Notes under the pieces: model-generated
What the model was told of the DNA's origin: nothing
Database searches by the model: none
Seen by the model: only the letters and a program-made list of their open reading frames with translations
From: an uncultured Bacilli bacterium
GTDB taxonomy: Bacteria > Bacillota_I > Bacilli_A > RF39 > UBA660
DNA: 26,161 nucleotides
NCBI GenBank assembly: GCA_947628445.1
Contig: CANQZX010000007.1
Coordinates: 1-26,161, forward strand
Direction of reading: 5' to 3'
Shown here: piece by piece, positions 15,884 to 23,561 of the stretch
How positions within the stretch are numbered: the first letter of the stretch is position 1
How the letters are laid out: the number at the start of each line of letters is the position of its first letter
Translations under genes and position numbers: made by a program

Positions 15884-16624
15884 TTATTTATCGTTTAAAT
15901 CGTAACTTTCACCATTTAAATTATTTAAATCAAAATTGGTTGATGGAACTTTTTCTTCTTTCTTAGGTTCTTCTTTTAAGGTTGGTAGTTCCATATCATC
16001 TTCCTCTTTATTTACGAAAACAGAACTAAATACTTGAGGACTAGTTTTTGCCGGTTCTTTGACCTCTTCTTGGCTTTCTTCTTTTTCTTCTACTGGTTTT
16101 GAAGCCTCAGGAGCATCAGCGGGTTTAATAATATCATCCGTTTTAGGTAGTTCAATATTATTAAATTCATTTTTGAGATTTTCTAATTCACTCAATTCTT
16201 TTTCTAAGGAATTATTAATTTCATCAAAAGCAATTTCTTTAACTTCAGGAATCGTAAAATCATCATCGGTTTCCTCAGTTTCTGTTTCTTCTTTGGCTTC
16301 TGCTACTTTTTCTTCACTAACAGAAGAATCAGAATTAGCAATAGTTGGTTCAACAACCTCCATTGTTACCTCCGTCGTTGGTTCGGGAATTGCTTTCGCT
16401 TCTTCTTTAGCCTCAGGAGTCGCAGTGACCTCTACTGGTTCAGCTTTGGTTTCTTCTTTAAAACCATCACTTACTTTAGCCAACTTTTGCGTTTCTTGTA
16501 ATTTTTTATCCTTTTTGCCAAAAAATAAAACGATAAAGAATAAAACAATTAAAACAACTAAAGCAATTGTAAGCCATAAAGTAAAATTATCATTACTATA
16601 TAAGTCGATAATAAAATCTTTCAA
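15884..16624 (-). CDS. Acidic single-pass membrane protein, unknown
   Basis: This 246-residue protein has one membrane segment at about 15-36 (TLWLTIALVVLIVLFFIVLF) followed by GKKDKK and a long low-complexity tail rich in Glu, Pro, Lys, Thr and Ala. The positive residues just after the helix suggest the tail is cytoplasmic. A likely coiled coil lies near 138-156 (NNSLEKELSELENLKNEF). The start is TTG at 16624, nine bases after AGAGGTG. I recognise no family. It follows the sigma-factor gene without a clear terminator, so it may be co-transcribed with it. Confidence 0.78.
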   Translation of the reverse strand: MKDFIIDLYSNDNFTLWLTIALVVLIVLFFIVLFFGKKDKKLQETQKLAKVSDGFKEETKAEPVEVTATPEAKEEAKAIPEPTTEVTMEVVEPTIANSDSSVSEEKVAEAKEETETEETDDDFTIPEVKEIAFDEINNSLEKELSELENLKNEFNNIELPKTDDIIKPADAPEASKPVEEKEESQEEVKEPAKTSPQVFSSVFVNKEEDDMELPTLKEEPKKEEKVPSTNFDLNNLNGESYDLNDK

Positions 16625-16707
16625 TTTTTTCTACACCTCTTTATTCTATATTAAAATATTATCAAAATATGCCAAAAAAGTAAATATTTTTTCCAAAATT
16701 TCTTTTT

Positions 16708-17313
16708 CTATTTTAAGACGCGAGCCAATGCTTTTAGGCTTCTTTGTTTCTTGCGTGAAATTTCAGATTGCGAAAAACCAAGAATTTTGCCAATTTGTTT
16801 TTGTTCAAGGGGTTCAGTATTATCTAAACCAAAAAACATTCTAATAACTTTTTCATTAACAGTTGATAAAGTATTAAGGGCTTGTCTTAAGTTTGCAATT
16901 AATTCTTTTCTTTCATAATCTTCTTCAATTTCTCTTTCTCCACTGCTCGCATCCACATAAAGGGTATCATAACTAATCATTTTTAAATGGTATTTATGGC
17001 GAATATAGTCATATAGCCGGATGAATATTCCCCGTAAGGCATAGGAAGAAAATTTACATCCTTTAGTCTCATCAAAGGTATCAACCGCAATAATTAAGGC
17101 CTCAAGGCCTAACGAAAACAAATCATCTAAATCATTACTAAAATTATAATATTTGGTTAAAATAGCATAAATAACTAGATGGATATTATGAATAATTAAC
17201 TCTTCTCGCATTTCTAGTTCCCCAGCCCAGAAACGATTAAAAAAGTCCTCTTGCACATCACTAGGTAAGGCATCAATATTAAGATTTTGTTTAATATAAC
17301 TAATGCTATTCAT
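16708..17313 (-). CDS. Sigma-70 family factor, sporulation sigma-like
   Basis: This 201-residue sigma factor has region 2 at about 36-110 (LIIHNIHLVIYAI…DLDDLFSLGLEALIIAVDTF…KFSSYALRGIFIRL) and region 4 at about 138-200 with the helix-turn-helix QIGKILGFSQSEISRKKQRS. Region 3 is reduced to a short acidic linker. That layout and the sequence pattern resemble the sigma-E/sigma-K branch of sporulation factors rather than the housekeeping factor. No pro-sequence is obvious. Which sporulation sigma it corresponds to cannot be decided from the sequence alone. Its own promoter lies upstream. Confidence 0.82.
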   Translation of the reverse strand: MNSISYIKQNLNIDALPSDVQEDFFNRFWAGELEMREELIIHNIHLVIYAILTKYYNFSNDLDDLFSLGLEALIIAVDTFDETKGCKFSSYALRGIFIRLYDYIRHKYHLKMISYDTLYVDASSGEREIEEDYERKELIANLRQALNTLSTVNEKVIRMFFGLDNTEPLEQKQIGKILGFSQSEISRKKQRSLKALARVLK

Positions 17314-17345
17314 TTAATAAGCCCCCGTTTTTTCAAATTGAGGCT

Positions 17346-17374
17346 ATCATAACACTTTTTTCCTAACGAGACAA
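17346..17374 (-). promoter_or_regulatory. Promoter of the sigma-factor gene
   Basis: On the minus strand TTGTCT (17374-17369), 17 bases, TATGAT (17351-17346). It lies just after the yneF terminator, so the sigma gene starts a separate transcript. Confidence 0.6.
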
Positions 17375-17405
17375 TAAAAAAATAAAAGTTTTTTTCGCTT
17401 TTATT
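17372..17405 (-). terminator. Terminator after yneF
   Basis: On the minus strand AATAAAAG (17405-17398), a nine-base loop, CTTTTATT (17388-17381), then a T-run. It lies three bases beyond the yneF stop. Confidence 0.75.
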
Positions 17406-17407
17406 TT

Positions 17408-17617
17408 CTATTTATAACGATTCATTTGCGCCATAACTTGTTTGACTTGTTTTTGACTTGGTTTTCGTCCCATGCTACTCATCATCGCTTCAATCATCTT
17501 TTCGTTGATTGGGGGATTCTTATCCATTTGTTTTTTGAATAGCATCCGGGCTAAGAAAAAACCAATAATGATACCAATGATAAGGCCGACAACTAAATAT
17601 AAAATTAATTTTCCCAT
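17408..17617 (-). CDS. yneF: UPF0154 protein YneF
   Basis: This 69-residue protein closely matches YneF of B. subtilis: one N-terminal membrane segment (LILYLVVGLIIGIIIGFFLA) and the conserved tail KNPPINEKMIEAMMSSMGRK followed by PSQKQVKQVMAQMN. An AGGTGA ribosome binding site precedes the ATG. YneF lies near sirA and tkt in Bacillus too, so the local order is ancestral. Function is unknown. Confidence 0.95.
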   Translation of the reverse strand: MGKLILYLVVGLIIGIIIGFFLARMLFKKQMDKNPPINEKMIEAMMSSMGRKPSQKQVKQVMAQMNRYK

Positions 17618-17669
17618 TTTTTCACCTCATAGTATTATTTTACTATAAAAATCTTTAATTAACAATTCT

Positions 17670-18086
17670 TTAATTATAGACAAGTTTCGATAACCAAAAA
17701 TAATCGCGATTAGCAAAATCACAAACAAATAAATCATTCGTGGGTAAAAATAAATTAATATTTTGAGGTAAGACATTAGTGGTCAATAAAATATGGGTAT
17801 TTTTCACATAAATATTGGTTTCTTCCCCGCGATATTTATTATAAATACGATGATTATTCCCTACTTTTAAATAAAAATCATTATCTTTATTCTTTTCGTA
17901 AATCATTTTATTATAGGTCTTCGTATCAATAATCTTGGTTAACTGTTCCAGCATCTCTTTTCCGATACTTACACTCTCCCGATCAAGTAAATAAATACTT
18001 TCCAAAGTTTTAAATAAGGTATAAGGATGTTCTAAAAGTAAAATTTGTAATTCCCGATTAATTTTAAAAATATAAAAAGTTCTCAC
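17670..18086 (-). CDS. sirA: SirA-like sporulation inhibitor of DNA replication
   Basis: This 138-residue protein resembles B. subtilis SirA (YneE), which binds DnaA domain I and blocks re-initiation at the onset of sporulation. Shared features are the N-terminal RTFYIFKINREL pattern with a following LF…YLL…S helix region, and the C-terminal FVCDFANRDYFWLSKL, aligning with the DFNSKRYGWL ending of SirA. Length is close (148 in B. subtilis). The GTG at 18086 is preferred: GGGTGAT is correctly spaced for it and too close for the ATG at 18092. The position between tkt and yneF matches Bacillus. Similarity is modest, so the call rests on both sequence and context. Confidence 0.8.
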   Translation of the reverse strand: MRTFYIFKINRELQILLLEHPYTLFKTLESIYLLDRESVSIGKEMLEQLTKIIDTKTYNKMIYEKNKDNDFYLKVGNNHRIYNKYRGEETNIYVKNTHILLTTNVLPQNINLFLPTNDLFVCDFANRDYFWLSKLVYN

Positions 18087-18103
18087 TAGCATCACCCATT
18101 TGT

Positions 18104-18136
18104 ATGATACCAATAAGAACTTAAATAATTTGTCAA
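18104..18136 (-). promoter_or_regulatory. Spo0A-type promoter layout before sirA
   Basis: On the minus strand TTGACA (18136-18131), 21 bases, TATCAT (18109-18104). The over-long spacer is typical of sigma-A promoters that need Spo0A~P, such as spoIIG. On the plus strand TTTGTCAAA (18129-18137) matches the 0A box TTTGTCRAA and covers the -35. A TTGACAAA -35 is partly the complement of a 0A box by chance, so the evidence is suggestive only. Confidence 0.4.
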
Positions 18137-20089
18137 ATTATGTCGCTATTATCTTTTTCTTCGTAAAAACTAATAATTTTTTCTAAAATATCATTTTTCG
18201 TAAATTTTAAGTATTTGGCCAATTCTTCTTTTTTGGCACTTTGCCCAAACTTATTAACACCAAAAATATATTCTGGTTTAGTTGCAAAGCGATTCCACAT
18301 TAGGGAAGATCCCGCTTCAAGGCAAAAGACTGGCACATGTTTGGGTAATAGTTGTTCTTCGTAACGCGGATTTTGTTTTAAGAATAGTTCCATACTTGGC
18401 ATTGAAACAACCCGCATATCGTGACCAGCCACATAAAGATCTTGGGCAATTTGTAAGGCCAGTTCAACCTCACTACCCGTGGCGATAATGACGCCATCTA
18501 AACGATATTTTTCTTTTCGGACCATGTAAGCCCCATATTTAACAAACTTGGCATTAGTATATTTATATTTCGGTTTGGGTTCTTTACTGATAACCAAAGC
18601 ACTCGGACCATTATTTTTTAAAATGAATTCCCAAGCTCCCATGATTTCATTAATATCCGCGGGCCGGAAGGTCGTAAAGTTTGGAATTGTCCGTAGCATT
18701 GAAAGTTGTTCGACGGGTTCGTGAGTAGGCCCATCTTGGCCAACAAAAAAGGAATCATGCGTAAAAATGTAAGTTACCGGCAAGTTCATTAGAGCACTTA
18801 AGCGCATCGCCGGTTTTAAATAATCACTAAAGCTTAAAAAAGTTGAACCAAAAACTTTTAGATTAGATAACGCCATGCCATTTAAAATTGCTCCCATGGC
18901 ATGTTCTCTTACCCCAAAGAAAATATTTTTGCCCACCGGGTTTTGTTCCGAACAAACACTGGATTTTGTTAACAAAGTTTTACAAGATGAGGATAAATCC
19001 GCGGAACCCCCTAAAAAGAACGGACTTTTAGGGGAAATAAAGTTCATTACCTTTTGATTACTTAACCGTAATTCTTCATAATAATCGTCACTAATTTTAT
19101 ACTTGGTATCATCAAAATCAATAAATAATTCATTTTTTTCTAATAAATTAATGATACTATGTAAACCAGCATTTTGTTCTTCTAAAATATGATTATATTC
19201 TTCTTGCCATAACCGATATTTTTTATTTACTCTTTCTAAAATAGCATCTTGGAAAGTTTTTAAAACCTCACTTTCAATTTCAAAAGGTTTGGTCATAATT
19301 CCTAGTTTATTTTTTAAAGCCGCTAAATCATCCTTGGCTAAAACTTTACCATGGACCTCATTGGTGTTTTCCAGAGCACTCCCGGCCCCAATGATTGTAT
19401 CAACAATAATTAATGATGATCTTTTGCTTCTTTTAGCATCGGCAATCGCATCGCTTATATCGTTATAATTGCTGCCATTTTTAACATGAATAATATTAAA
19501 GTTTAGGGCTTCAAACCGTAGTTCAATATCTTCGGTGAAAGTGCGATCAGTTCGACTATCTAAAGTCACTTGGTTATTATCGTAAAGCAAAATCAATTTA
19601 TTTAAATTTTGGGTACTAGCAAAAGATAAGGCTTCGTAACTAATCCCTTCCATTAAATCGCCATCGCCACATAAACAGTAAGTATAGTAATCTATTAAAG
19701 AACTGTTTTTTCTCTCCATATTGACAATAGAACGAAGATAGCGTTCGGCTAAAGCGTTGAAGCATTTACCCTTCTTGGCGATGCAATTGGAGGTTTCTTC
19801 GGTCATATTGTTGGCGGAAGTTTTTGATTTCTTCCATTTCAATTTCAAAGCCCGCATGATAAAGAAGCGAATAAAGTAACGCCGAACCATGCCCAGCTGA
19901 CATCACAAAGCGGTCCCGATTAAACCAATTGGGTTTGCTGGGTAAAACATTTAAATGATCTTTATATAAAGCATAAAGAATGGGTGCAGCCCCTAAAACA
20001 ATGCCGGGATGACCACTACCTGCTTTATCGATCATATCGAGGGCTAAAACTTTAATACTACTAATTGCTTTTATATCTTGTTTTTTCAT
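18133..20089 (-). pseudogene. tkt: Transketolase gene, disrupted near codon 95
   Basis: The first part (20089 to about 19797) reads the normal N terminus: ALDMIDKAGSGHPGIVLGAA, DRFVMSAGHGSALLY, MEEIKNFRQ. The frame then stops at 19766. The rest resumes in another frame at about 19756 with ALAERYL. It continues through CGDGDLMEGISYEAL (thiamine diphosphate site), LYDNNQVTLD, GGSADLSSSCKT, GVREHAMGAILNGMA (catalytic Glu), FVGQDGPTHEPVEQL and IIATGSEVELALQIA to the stop at 18133. Between FRQ and AERYL only about 61 bases occur where about 108 are expected. The canonical SKTPGHPE…GVETTTGPLGQG segment, with its catalytic His and cofactor loop, is absent. Either this is a pseudogene or the sequence is locally wrong. 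The start overlaps the glycosyltransferase stop by ATGA. Confidence 0.85.
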
Positions 20090-21273
20090 TCTTTTCTTTC
20101 CTTTCTTTTTTCTACCGCTTGGGCATAAACTTTTAGAACATCAGAAGCAAAAACCTCTTTGGAATAACGATAAACACTATTTTGGGCATTTTGTTCTAAA
20201 CTTTGATAAGTTTTTTTATCATTTACTAACTTTAAAATAATCTCGCTATAGGCATTTTCATCAGTAAATAAATAACCATTATATTTATCTTGAACAACAT
20301 CGGTAAAACTTTTATCGTTAATCACTATCGCTGGTAAGCCACTGGCTAGGGCTTCAATAATTGTTAGCCCTTGCGTTTCAGTAACCGAAAAAGAGGTAAA
20401 GACATTAAATAAATGATAATATAAATGAATTTTTTGATATTCAATAATGCCCGTAAAAATAACTTTTTTTTCAATTTCTAAATCTTTGGTAAGTTGTTTT
20501 AATTCTTTTAAATATGGCCCATCACCCACGATCATTAATTTAATATGGGGATTATATTGGGCAATTTTTTGCATACTTTTAAGGAGCCGATCTAAACTTT
20601 TTTCTTGAGCAATCCGAGAAATTGAACCAATAACAAAATCTTCACTAGTTAAATGGTATTTGACTTTTAGTTTGGCAACCTCTTTTTTAATTGCCGGAGT
20701 CAATTTAAATTTCGTAGTATCAATACCGGTCGGAATAACATGAATCTGTTTTTTAATTTGATATTTTTCTTTAAATAATCTTTCAATTTTTGCCGTCGGC
20801 ACAATTAATTCATCACATTTTTTCTCACAAAAATACTTTGTAATTTTAATTGCCAATTTCCGTGCCGCTTTATCAAAATAACCATGCGTGACATAATAAA
20901 CATAATCTTCATACATCGTATGATATGTATGCACTACGGGAATATCTAGCTTTTTGGCTACAATCCGAGAAAACATGCCAATGCCAAACTCTGTTTGACT
21001 ATGGATGACATCTAAATGCCAGGATTTAATAATCTTCATCGCTTTTTGGGAATAAACACTGGTTAATTTTGTCCCACAAATTCCCGTATTAATCCCAGGC
21101 ATATAAATAATTTTATTTTTTTCATCATAAATAAATTTTTTATTTTTTAAATTTGCCGTCACAATATAAACCTCATGATTCATGGCACGTAAAGTATCTA
21201 CTAAAACTTTGATACTTGTGACAACCCCTGAAATATAGGGTTCATAAAGTTCTGTAAAAATTCCTATTCTCAT
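20086..21273 (-). CDS. GT4 diacylglycerol glucosyltransferase-like protein
   Basis: This 395-residue GT-B enzyme of family GT4 resembles 1,2-diacylglycerol 3-alpha-glucosyltransferases (Acholeplasma alMGS and streptococcal relatives). The N-terminal lobe has MRIGIFTELYEPYISGVVTS, HSQTEFGIGMFSRIVAKKLD and HTYHTMYEDYVYYVTHGYF (115-133), a motif typical of this branch. The C-terminal lobe has IPTGIDTTKF, GSISRIAQEKSLDRLLKSM, VGDGPYLKEL and the E-x7-E motif in TETQGLTIIEALASGLP. It would act at the inner membrane face to make glycolipids or a lipoteichoic acid anchor. Substrate is inferred. Stop overlaps the tkt start (ATGA). In B. subtilis this spot holds yneB-ynzC. Confidence 0.87.
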   Translation of the reverse strand: MRIGIFTELYEPYISGVVTSIKVLVDTLRAMNHEVYIVTANLKNKKFIYDEKNKIIYMPGINTGICGTKLTSVYSQKAMKIIKSWHLDVIHSQTEFGIGMFSRIVAKKLDIPVVHTYHTMYEDYVYYVTHGYFDKAARKLAIKITKYFCEKKCDELIVPTAKIERLFKEKYQIKKQIHVIPTGIDTTKFKLTPAIKKEVAKLKVKYHLTSEDFVIGSISRIAQEKSLDRLLKSMQKIAQYNPHIKLMIVGDGPYLKELKQLTKDLEIEKKVIFTGIIEYQKIHLYYHLFNVFTSFSVTETQGLTIIEALASGLPAIVINDKSFTDVVQDKYNGYLFTDENAYSEIILKLVNDKKTYQSLEQNAQNSVYRYSKEVFASDVLKVYAQAVEKRKERKE

Positions 21274-21292
21274 TATGCTACCTCTTATTTTA

Positions 21293-21321
21293 ATTATAAT
21301 ATAATTTTGATGGTTAGTAAA
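21293..21321 (-). promoter_or_regulatory. Promoter of the glycosyltransferase-tkt unit
   Basis: On the minus strand TTTACT (21321-21316), 17 bases, TATAAT (21298-21293), followed by AGAGGTAG before the ATG at 21273. Confidence 0.6.
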
Positions 21322-21328
21322 ACATTTT

Positions 21329-21356
21329 AATAAAAAAAAGAGTTTTTCAACCCTTT
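21329..21356 (-). terminator. Terminator after the SOS small-protein gene
   Basis: On the minus strand AAAGGGTT (21356-21349), loop GAAA, AACTCTTT (21344-21337) with one G-U pair, then a T-run to 21332. It overlaps the stop codon of the 48-residue gene. Confidence 0.75.
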
Positions 21357-21501
21357 ATTTGGTAACTTGAGCTAAATAAGTCTCTTGGTTTTCGGCTTCT
21401 TGAGTTAAATATTCTAAACGACAACTTACAGCCCAAACCATTATGACTATGGTGGCGTAAAAGAATATTATCCCTCCATACTTTTTCAAAACTTTTTTCA
21501 T
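21355..21501 (-). CDS. SOS-regulated 48-residue membrane protein (YneA-like position)
   Basis: The product has a basic start (MKKVLKKYGG), one membrane segment at about 10-27 (GIIFFYATIVIMVWAVSC) and an acidic/polar tail of about 20 residues. The ATG at 21501 is chosen for GAGGTGG six bases upstream; an in-frame ATG farther up at 21519 would place the ribosome binding site inside the gene. It is divergent from lexA and has a LexA box inside its promoter, just like yneA in Bacillus, whose product halts cell division during the SOS response. YneA has a C-terminal LysM domain; this protein has none. A division-inhibitor role is inferred from position, regulation and topology. Confidence 0.8.
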   Translation of the reverse strand: MKKVLKKYGGIIFFYATIVIMVWAVSCRLEYLTQEAENQETYLAQVTK

Positions 21502-21523
21502 TTCTACCACCTCTTTCATTTTT

Positions 21524-21552
21524 ATCATATTACAATCATTTGTTCGTGTCAA
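21524..21552 (-). promoter_or_regulatory. SOS promoter with LexA box in the spacer
   Basis: On the minus strand TTGACA (21552-21547), 17 bases, TATGAT (21529-21524). CGAACAAATGATTG (21546-21533) fills most of the spacer and matches the Gram-positive LexA box CGAACATATGTTCG well, with a perfect CGAAC half. Bound LexA would block RNA polymerase. Confidence 0.82.
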
Positions 21553-21560
21553 TTAATTTT

Positions 21561-21600
21561 AAAACATTTGTTTGACTTTTGACACTCTTTAATGTAAAAT
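21561..21600 (+). promoter_or_regulatory. lexA promoter with autoregulatory LexA box
   Basis: -35 TTGACT (21572-21577), 17 bases, -10 TAAAAT (21595-21600). AAAACATTTGTTTG (21561-21574) matches the LexA box core AAC-N4-GTT and overlaps the -35. Its complement shares AACAAATG.TT with the other box 28 bases away. Confidence 0.75.
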
Positions 21601-21616
21601 GAAACTAGGAGGAAAA

Positions 21617-22240
21617 ATGGAAAATAAAAATTTAACTAAAAGACAAGTCGAAATTTTAACTTTTATTAAAAAATATATTGCCGAACATGGTTACCCACCT
21701 GCAATTCGGGAAATCTGCCAAGGAGTTGGCTTAAGTAGTCCCGCAACGGTATTTGTTCATATTAAAAACTTACAAAAAGAAGGTTTAATTAAATCCACTA
21801 ATAATAAGTTCCGAACACTTGAGGTAGTCGGCGAAAACGAATATATGCCCGCGAAAGAAGATATTGTGAAAGTTCCCCTATTGGGTAAAATAACTGCCGG
21901 CAATCCAATTACGGCAATTGAACAACCTAATGAATTTTTTGATCTTCCGGCGATGTTTGTACCTAAAAAAGCCGAGGTCTTTACTTTACATGTATCCGGA
22001 GATTCGATGATTAATAAAGGCATTTTTGATGGCGATTATGTTATTGTCAAACGCCAAAATCAAGCCAAGAATGGTGATGTCGTTGTGGCGATGACCCCAG
22101 AAAATGAGGTAACACTTAAAACTTTTTACAAAGAAAAAGATCATATTCGCTTACAACCCGAAAATGATACCATGGATCCTTTTATTTTTCCTGAAATTAC
22201 AATTTTAGGAATTGCCATTGGTTTATATCGGAAATTATAA
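21617..22240 (+). CDS. lexA: LexA repressor
   Basis: LexA represses SOS genes and is inactivated by RecA-stimulated self-cleavage. The 207-residue protein has an N-terminal winged helix-turn-helix (LTKRQVEILTFI…GYPPAIREICQGVGLSSPATVFVHI) and a C-terminal S24 peptidase domain. The cleavage bond is Ala94-Gly95 (KITAGNP), the nucleophile is Ser130 (VSGDSM) and the general base is Lys168 (EVTLKTF). The ATG at 21617 has AGGAGG four bases upstream; a longer form from 21599 would start inside the -10 and is rejected. It is the only plus-strand gene in its region. Confidence 0.97.
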   Translation: MENKNLTKRQVEILTFIKKYIAEHGYPPAIREICQGVGLSSPATVFVHIKNLQKEGLIKSTNNKFRTLEVVGENEYMPAKEDIVKVPLLGKITAGNPITAIEQPNEFFDLPAMFVPKKAEVFTLHVSGDSMINKGIFDGDYVIVKRQNQAKNGDVVVAMTPENEVTLKTFYKEKDHIRLQPENDTMDPFIFPEITILGIAIGLYRKL

Positions 22241-22246
22241 TTAATC

Positions 22247-22288
22247 AAAAAAGAATAAGTTAAATATTTTCAAAACTTATTCTTTTTT
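22247..22288. terminator. Bidirectional terminator after lexA
   Basis: AAAAAAGAATAAGTT (22247-22261) and AACTTATTCTTTTTT (22274-22288) form a perfect 15-bp stem around a 12-base loop. It also covers the stop codon of the convergent gene at 22277. Confidence 0.9.
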
Positions 22289-23503
22289 TAATGTCCGACT
22301 AGTATCGTGACAATTCCGAAATAATTTTTTATTTTTTTCAATATAACTGACAATGGCTTTTACTTTATTATTTTTAGTTTCTTTATGTTTAAGCATTTTT
22401 AAATAATTATCACCTAAATTATTTAATTTTTCTTTATACGCATAATACGCTAAACAAGCAATAATAATTTGTTGTTGAGCGGCATCAAAATTAAAATGTT
22501 GTTGAGCGGCCGCTAAACCATTTTGATTTACATAACTAATTACCTCTTCGATATTGGCTATCCCACACATTGAAAAAATATAATCGATAGCAAAATCTTG
22601 ATTTTTTAAATCTAAAGCTACATCATTGCTATTCCAATTTAATTCATTAATAAAATTATTGATGTTTACTAAAAGCGGTTTTAATAAATCATTTTGACAT
22701 AATTCTAAAGCTAAAGGCCAATTATTTTGTTCGATTGCAGCATAAACATCAGAACATTCTTTTTCACATACGGTGGGCAAAGCTAAAGTATTTTCTAAAC
22801 TTAAAGTCTTTTTTGCTAAAATTAAAACATACTTTAAATCTTTAGGTAGACTATGAGTTTTTTCTAAAACTTTGATAATTTCGGCATAGTCTTCCCAAAC
22901 AATTAAATTTTTAATTTTTCGCCGCAATTCTTGAATCTCTAATACTTTATCTAAAAGGCGATAATTTAGTTTATCTTCAATATCATTGGCTTTCTTTTGG
23001 GCTAAATAACCTAACCGCGCAATGGCAAATTGTCCCCGGAAAGCCATCAAACGGAAAAAGTTTTTCTTTCCCAAGCGCGGTTTAATTAAATCATTTTCGT
23101 TAATACTAGCCACCCGGGTTTGATAATAAGCCGGTAAATCCATTAAAAAGTTTAATAAATATAAAAAGTAACTATTATCGTCATAAGTATCTTGACATCT
23201 GGCATCCATTTCGGTAATTAAGGTAAAACATTGCCCATATTTTTGATATTTAACATATTCGGCCATTAAATGATAATAACCATCTTTTACCTCGGGTTCA
23301 CTTTGAATGCTTAAATTATATAAATCAATGGCTTGCGACCAAGCATGATGTTCTAAGTAATAATTACCTAACGCAATTAAGTCACAAGCTTTAATTTCGA
23401 CAAAACCATCATCGTGAAAAATAATTTTAGCTTCGTGAATTAATTTTTTAAAATCTTTTTCTTTTATTACTTTGCGGATACTTTGGATACTTAATTTCTT
23501 CAT
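22277..23503 (-). CDS. TPR-like helical protein, unknown function
   Basis: This 408-residue soluble protein is predicted nearly all-helical. Residues about 35-90 look like TPR repeats: IALGNYYLEHHAWSQAIDLY, NLSIQSEPEVKDGYYHLMAE, YVKYQKYGQCFTLI. No enzymatic motif is visible and I cannot name a family. The ATG at 23503 has GGGGG six bases upstream; a GTG at 23515 is less likely. A promoter is present just before it. Its neighbour on the same strand is priA, but a functional link is not shown. Confidence 0.8.
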   Translation of the reverse strand: MKKLSIQSIRKVIKEKDFKKLIHEAKIIFHDDGFVEIKACDLIALGNYYLEHHAWSQAIDLYNLSIQSEPEVKDGYYHLMAEYVKYQKYGQCFTLITEMDARCQDTYDDNSYFLYLLNFLMDLPAYYQTRVASINENDLIKPRLGKKNFFRLMAFRGQFAIARLGYLAQKKANDIEDKLNYRLLDKVLEIQELRRKIKNLIVWEDYAEIIKVLEKTHSLPKDLKYVLILAKKTLSLENTLALPTVCEKECSDVYAAIEQNNWPLALELCQNDLLKPLLVNINNFINELNWNSNDVALDLKNQDFAIDYIFSMCGIANIEEVISYVNQNGLAAAQQHFNFDAAQQQIIIACLAYYAYKEKLNNLGDNYLKMLKHKETKNNKVKAIVSYIEKNKKLFRNCHDTSRTLKKE

Positions 23504-23526
23504 GATTTCCCCCACGACTTTTCCTT

Positions 23527-23555
23527 ATCATAACAAATTATTAATCATAATACAA
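23527..23555 (-). promoter_or_regulatory. Promoter of the TPR-like gene
   Basis: On the minus strand TTGTAT (23555-23550), 17 bases, TATGAT (23532-23527), located just after the priA stop. Confidence 0.6.
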
Positions 23556-23561
23556 GGTTAT

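Noticed and set aside
16059..16844. Plus-strand 261-residue Ser/Val-rich reading frame
   Set aside because: It is the antisense of the Glu/Pro-rich membrane protein and the sigma-factor end; composition is that of a complement, with no ribosome binding site.
19754..19810. Local inversion inside tkt: the plus strand reads SVEAFTLLGDAIGGFFG, resembling GVE-TTGPLGQ
   Set aside because: The nearly invariant TTGPLGQG is not preserved (FT-LLGDA), which a recent inversion would keep, and no inverted repeats flank the segment.
18133..20089. Natural two-subunit (split) transketolase
   Set aside because: Known split enzymes divide between the two main domains; here the break is within the cofactor domain near residue 95 and a conserved motif is missing.
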